NCBI GenBank assembly: GCA_002687745.1 | Contig: NZBE01000009.1 | Span: forward strand, 31,709 to 64,385 | Length of the DNA: 32,677 bases | Direction of reading: 5' to 3' | From: Acidimicrobiaceae bacterium | GTDB taxonomy: Bacteria > Actinomycetota > Acidimicrobiia > Acidimicrobiales > MedAcidi-G1 | Shown: piece after piece, positions 31,171 to 32,677 of the stretch | Layout of the letters: each line of letters opens with the position of its first letter | How positions within the stretch are numbered: the stretch's first letter is position 1 | Translations under genes and position numbers: made by a program | Notes under the pieces: model-generated | The model's database searches: none | Told to the model about the DNA's origin: nothing | What the model saw: only the letters and a program-made list of their open reading frames with translations

Positions 31171-31200
31171 AACCTATGTGACGAGGTGAGGCGGTTACAA
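31171..31200 (-). promoter_or_regulatory. Promoter of the amidase gene (leaderless)
   Basis: On the minus strand TTGTAA (31195-31200) is separated by 18 bases from TAGGTT (31171-31176), followed by six bases and the GTG at 31164. It has the same spacing and -10 sequence as the promoter of the acyl-CoA operon. Confidence 0.65.
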
Positions 31201-31210
31201 AGGGGGCGGC

Positions 31211-32104
31211 ATGGGACGTGTGACGGCAAACGGCATCGAACTCGAGTACGAGGTGTTCGGCGATGAGGCCGATCCGACGCTGCTCCTGATCATGGGCCTG
31301 GGTGCCCAGATGACCACCTGGCCTGTGGAGTTCTGTAGGGAGCTGGCTGGCCGGGGCCACCAGGTGATCCGCTTCGACAACCGTGACATCGGCCTGTCCA
31401 GCCACATGGACCACCTTGGTGAAGCGGACTCCATGGCCGCTCTCGGTGCAGCGATGGCCGGTGAGGCCGTCGACGCGGCCTACACGCTCGCTGACATGGC
31501 TGCCGACTCGGTCGGGCTGTTGGATGCCCTTGGCCACAACTCGGCCCACATCGTCGGAGCCTCGATGGGTGGCATGATCGCCCAGAGGCTGGTGATCAAC
31601 CATCCCGAGCGTGCTCTGTCGCTGACGTCGATCTTCTCGACACCCCGCTTCATTCCGGCTGATCCCGAGGTGGTGGCCGTGTTCAACTGGCCCGATCCCG
31701 GAACCCTGGAGGGTCGTATCCAGGCCGGAGTTGACGGCGCACGCATGATGTCGGGTGGCGGCTTCCCGTTCGACGAGGACCTCGTCCGCCGGTATGTGGC
31801 GGCCAACATCGACCGGTCATGGCACCCTGAGGGACAGGCGCGCCAGATGTTCGCCATCGTGGCCGATGGTGACCGCACCGAGGAGCTGCGCTCGGTTGAC
31901 CTTCCGACCCTCGTTGTGCACGGCACCCATGATCCCCTCGTCGTGCCACAGGGTGGTCAGGAAACTGCCGATGCCATTGTGGGAGCCGAGTTGGTATGGA
32001 TCGACGGGCTGGGCCACGAACTTCCGCCGGGCGCCTGGCCGACGATCCTGGATGGGATCAGCGGGCTGGTGGCAGAAGCCGAGAGGGCGGGCGCACCCGC
32101 CTGA
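31211..32104 (+). CDS. Alpha/beta hydrolase
   Basis: A 297-residue alpha/beta-hydrolase-fold protein. Oxyanion region LLLIMGLGAQMTTW, then RFDNRDIGLSSHMD, the nucleophile elbow GASMGGMIAQ with the likely catalytic Ser near residue 118, a late acidic residue in VVHGTHDPLVV, and the His in DGLGHELPPG. The pattern resembles esterase/lipase-like members such as aclacinomycin methylesterase relatives. The activity is unknown. AAAGGGGG lies shortly before the ATG. It is not the aromatic formamidase HGGYW type. Confidence 0.85.
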   Translation: MGRVTANGIELEYEVFGDEADPTLLLIMGLGAQMTTWPVEFCRELAGRGHQVIRFDNRDIGLSSHMDHLGEADSMAALGAAMAGEAVDAAYTLADMAADSVGLLDALGHNSAHIVGASMGGMIAQRLVINHPERALSLTSIFSTPRFIPADPEVVAVFNWPDPGTLEGRIQAGVDGARMMSGGGFPFDEDLVRRYVAANIDRSWHPEGQARQMFAIVADGDRTEELRSVDLPTLVVHGTHDPLVVPQGGQETADAIVGAELVWIDGLGHELPPGAWPTILDGISGLVAEAERAGAPA

Positions 32105-32242
32105 TCAACTCAGCACCAGGCCCTAGGGACCGGTCGCGATGTCGACTGTGAGGGTTGCCGTGTAGCTGGTTGCTGACGAACCGGCCGGGGGCGGGATTCC
32201 TGCCAGAGGCGAAGGTCGACGGCGGTCAGGGCCGAATGTCAC

Positions 32243-32275
32243 GGACGGTTCCCACGGCGTGGAAGGGCGCCGTCC
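32243..32275 (-). terminator. Hairpin between convergent genes (possible terminator)
   Basis: GGACGG (32243-32248) pairs with CCGTCC (32270-32275), and an inner TT-(C)-CCAC/GTGG-AA stem with one bulge lies between. It follows the aldehyde dehydrogenase stop by a few bases on the minus strand and has no T-run. It could serve both convergent genes. The rest of 32105-32242 shows no convincing gene. Confidence 0.4.
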
Positions 32276-32281
32276 CCGTAC

Positions 32282-32677
32282 TCAGGGCTGGATGACTATG
32301 AGGCGTTCCTCGGTCATCTCGCGCACGGTGTAGGCGGGGCCCTCACGGGTGTTGCCCGAGTCGCGGATGCCTCCGTACGGCATGTGGTCGGCCCTCCAGG
32401 TTGGGACCTCGTTGACGAGCACGCCGGCAAAGTCGAGCACCTCGGCCGCCCGAAGCGCCTTGGCGATGTCGTTGGTGAACACGGCTGCATGAAGTCCGTA
32501 GATTGTGTCGTTGGCACGGGCCAGGGCGTCCTCGTAGTCCGTGTAGGTGGCGATGCCGACGACGGGTCCGAACACCTCGGCACAGCTCACCTTCATGTCC
32601 GGGGTGATGCCCGACAGGACTGTTGGCGAAAGGATGCCGTCTTCGCCGACCGTTCCGCCGCATTCCACGACGGCGCC
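32282..32677 (-). CDS. Aldehyde dehydrogenase, C-terminal part (partial, continues beyond window)
   Basis: 131 residues are visible, open to the window edge, so the gene continues beyond position 32677. They carry late motifs of the NAD(P)-dependent aldehyde dehydrogenase fold: SCAEVFGPVVGI with the cofactor-contacting Glu, NDTIYGLHAAVFTND, and PYGGIRDSGNTREGP. The RADHMPYGG and MTEERLIVI features resemble lactaldehyde/phosphonoacetaldehyde-type dehydrogenases more than aromatic-semialdehyde enzymes. The catalytic Cys and the start lie outside the window. It is convergent with the alpha/beta hydrolase. Confidence 0.9.
   Translation of the reverse strand, partial: GAVVECGGTVGEDGILSPTVLSGITPDMKVSCAEVFGPVVGIATYTDYEDALARANDTIYGLHAAVFTNDIAKALRAAEVLDFAGVLVNEVPTWRADHMPYGGIRDSGNTREGPAYTVREMTEERLIVIQP

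Noticed and set aside
31211-32104. Alpha/beta hydrolase as the missing kynurenine formamidase
   Set aside because: It lacks the HGGYW motif of the alpha/beta-hydrolase formamidases, is transcribed from its own side and resembles methylesterase-like members. Not supported.
32123-32242. 39-codon minus-strand frame ending SYTATLTVDIATGP
   Set aside because: The end looks protein-like, but the frame is short, has no clear ribosome binding site and no recognised family. It may be a remnant; evidence is too thin to annotate.
1-32677. CRISPR array, prophage, insertion sequence or integron
   Set aside because: No regular spaced repeats, transposase, integrase or phage structural genes are visible. 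The only repeat array is the three phased 12-mers at 18936-19010.

Overview
This window comes from a GC-rich bacterial chromosome, most likely an actinobacterium and plausibly of the Acidimicrobiia type. That guess rests on the base composition, frequent GTG starts, an F420/FMN luciferase-like oxidoreductase, many acyl-CoA enzymes, and several start codons placed directly after a -10-like box (leaderless genes). No 16S or other phylogenetic marker is present. The window is dense catabolic DNA: about 31 genes, no gene-free stretch above 300 bases, and no rRNA, tRNA, CRISPR array or insertion sequence that I can see.

Left part (1-9446): the tail of an unidentified gene, a CaiB/BaiF CoA-transferase, and convergent to it an alkylsulfatase-type metallo-beta-lactamase protein with an acyl-CoA dehydrogenase. 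A VapBC toxin-antitoxin pair follows, overlapping an epoxide-hydrolase-like gene. Next come an APC-family transporter with a cytoplasmic EIIA-like plus RCK_C tail, and a solitary HNH endonuclease.

Middle (9465-17193): a four-gene minus-strand operon (acyl-CoA dehydrogenase type 2, enoyl-CoA hydratase, nitroreductase, LLM oxidoreductase) reads from a recognisable promoter. Divergent to it are a half-length PIN-domain remnant and a three-subunit molybdenum hydroxylase in S-L-M order. Its active-site loop is of the form II (not CO dehydrogenase) type.

Polyamine/amine region (17416-23807): a PuuB-like FAD oxidoreductase, the first third of a PotA-like ABC ATPase fused to an unrelated 3' remnant (an apparent internal deletion of a transporter operon), a very strong hairpin, a class III aminotransferase, an Lrp/AsnC regulator, and on the other strand an MFS transporter with a second class III aminotransferase. 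The divergent promoter region beside the broken ABC gene carries three related 12-bp direct repeats spaced 31 and 32 bp apart, a candidate phased operator array.

Right part (23882-32677): an acyl-CoA dehydrogenase followed by a tightly coupled kynurenine operon (3-hydroxyanthranilate dioxygenase, kynureninase, kynurenine 3-monooxygenase, tryptophan 2,3-dioxygenase), in reverse of pathway order, and a His-rich methyltransferase. Together these take tryptophan to 2-amino-3-carboxymuconate semialdehyde, but neither a recognisable kynurenine formamidase nor the decarboxylase of the catabolic branch is present. That fits NAD synthesis via quinolinate, or a pathway completed elsewhere. An amidase, an alpha/beta hydrolase and the C-terminal part of an aldehyde dehydrogenase end the window.

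I found no clearly new multi-gene system. The items most worth following are the deletion scar, the phased repeat array, the leaderless promoter pattern, the transporter fusion, the VapBC-hydrolase coupling and the incomplete kynurenine operon.
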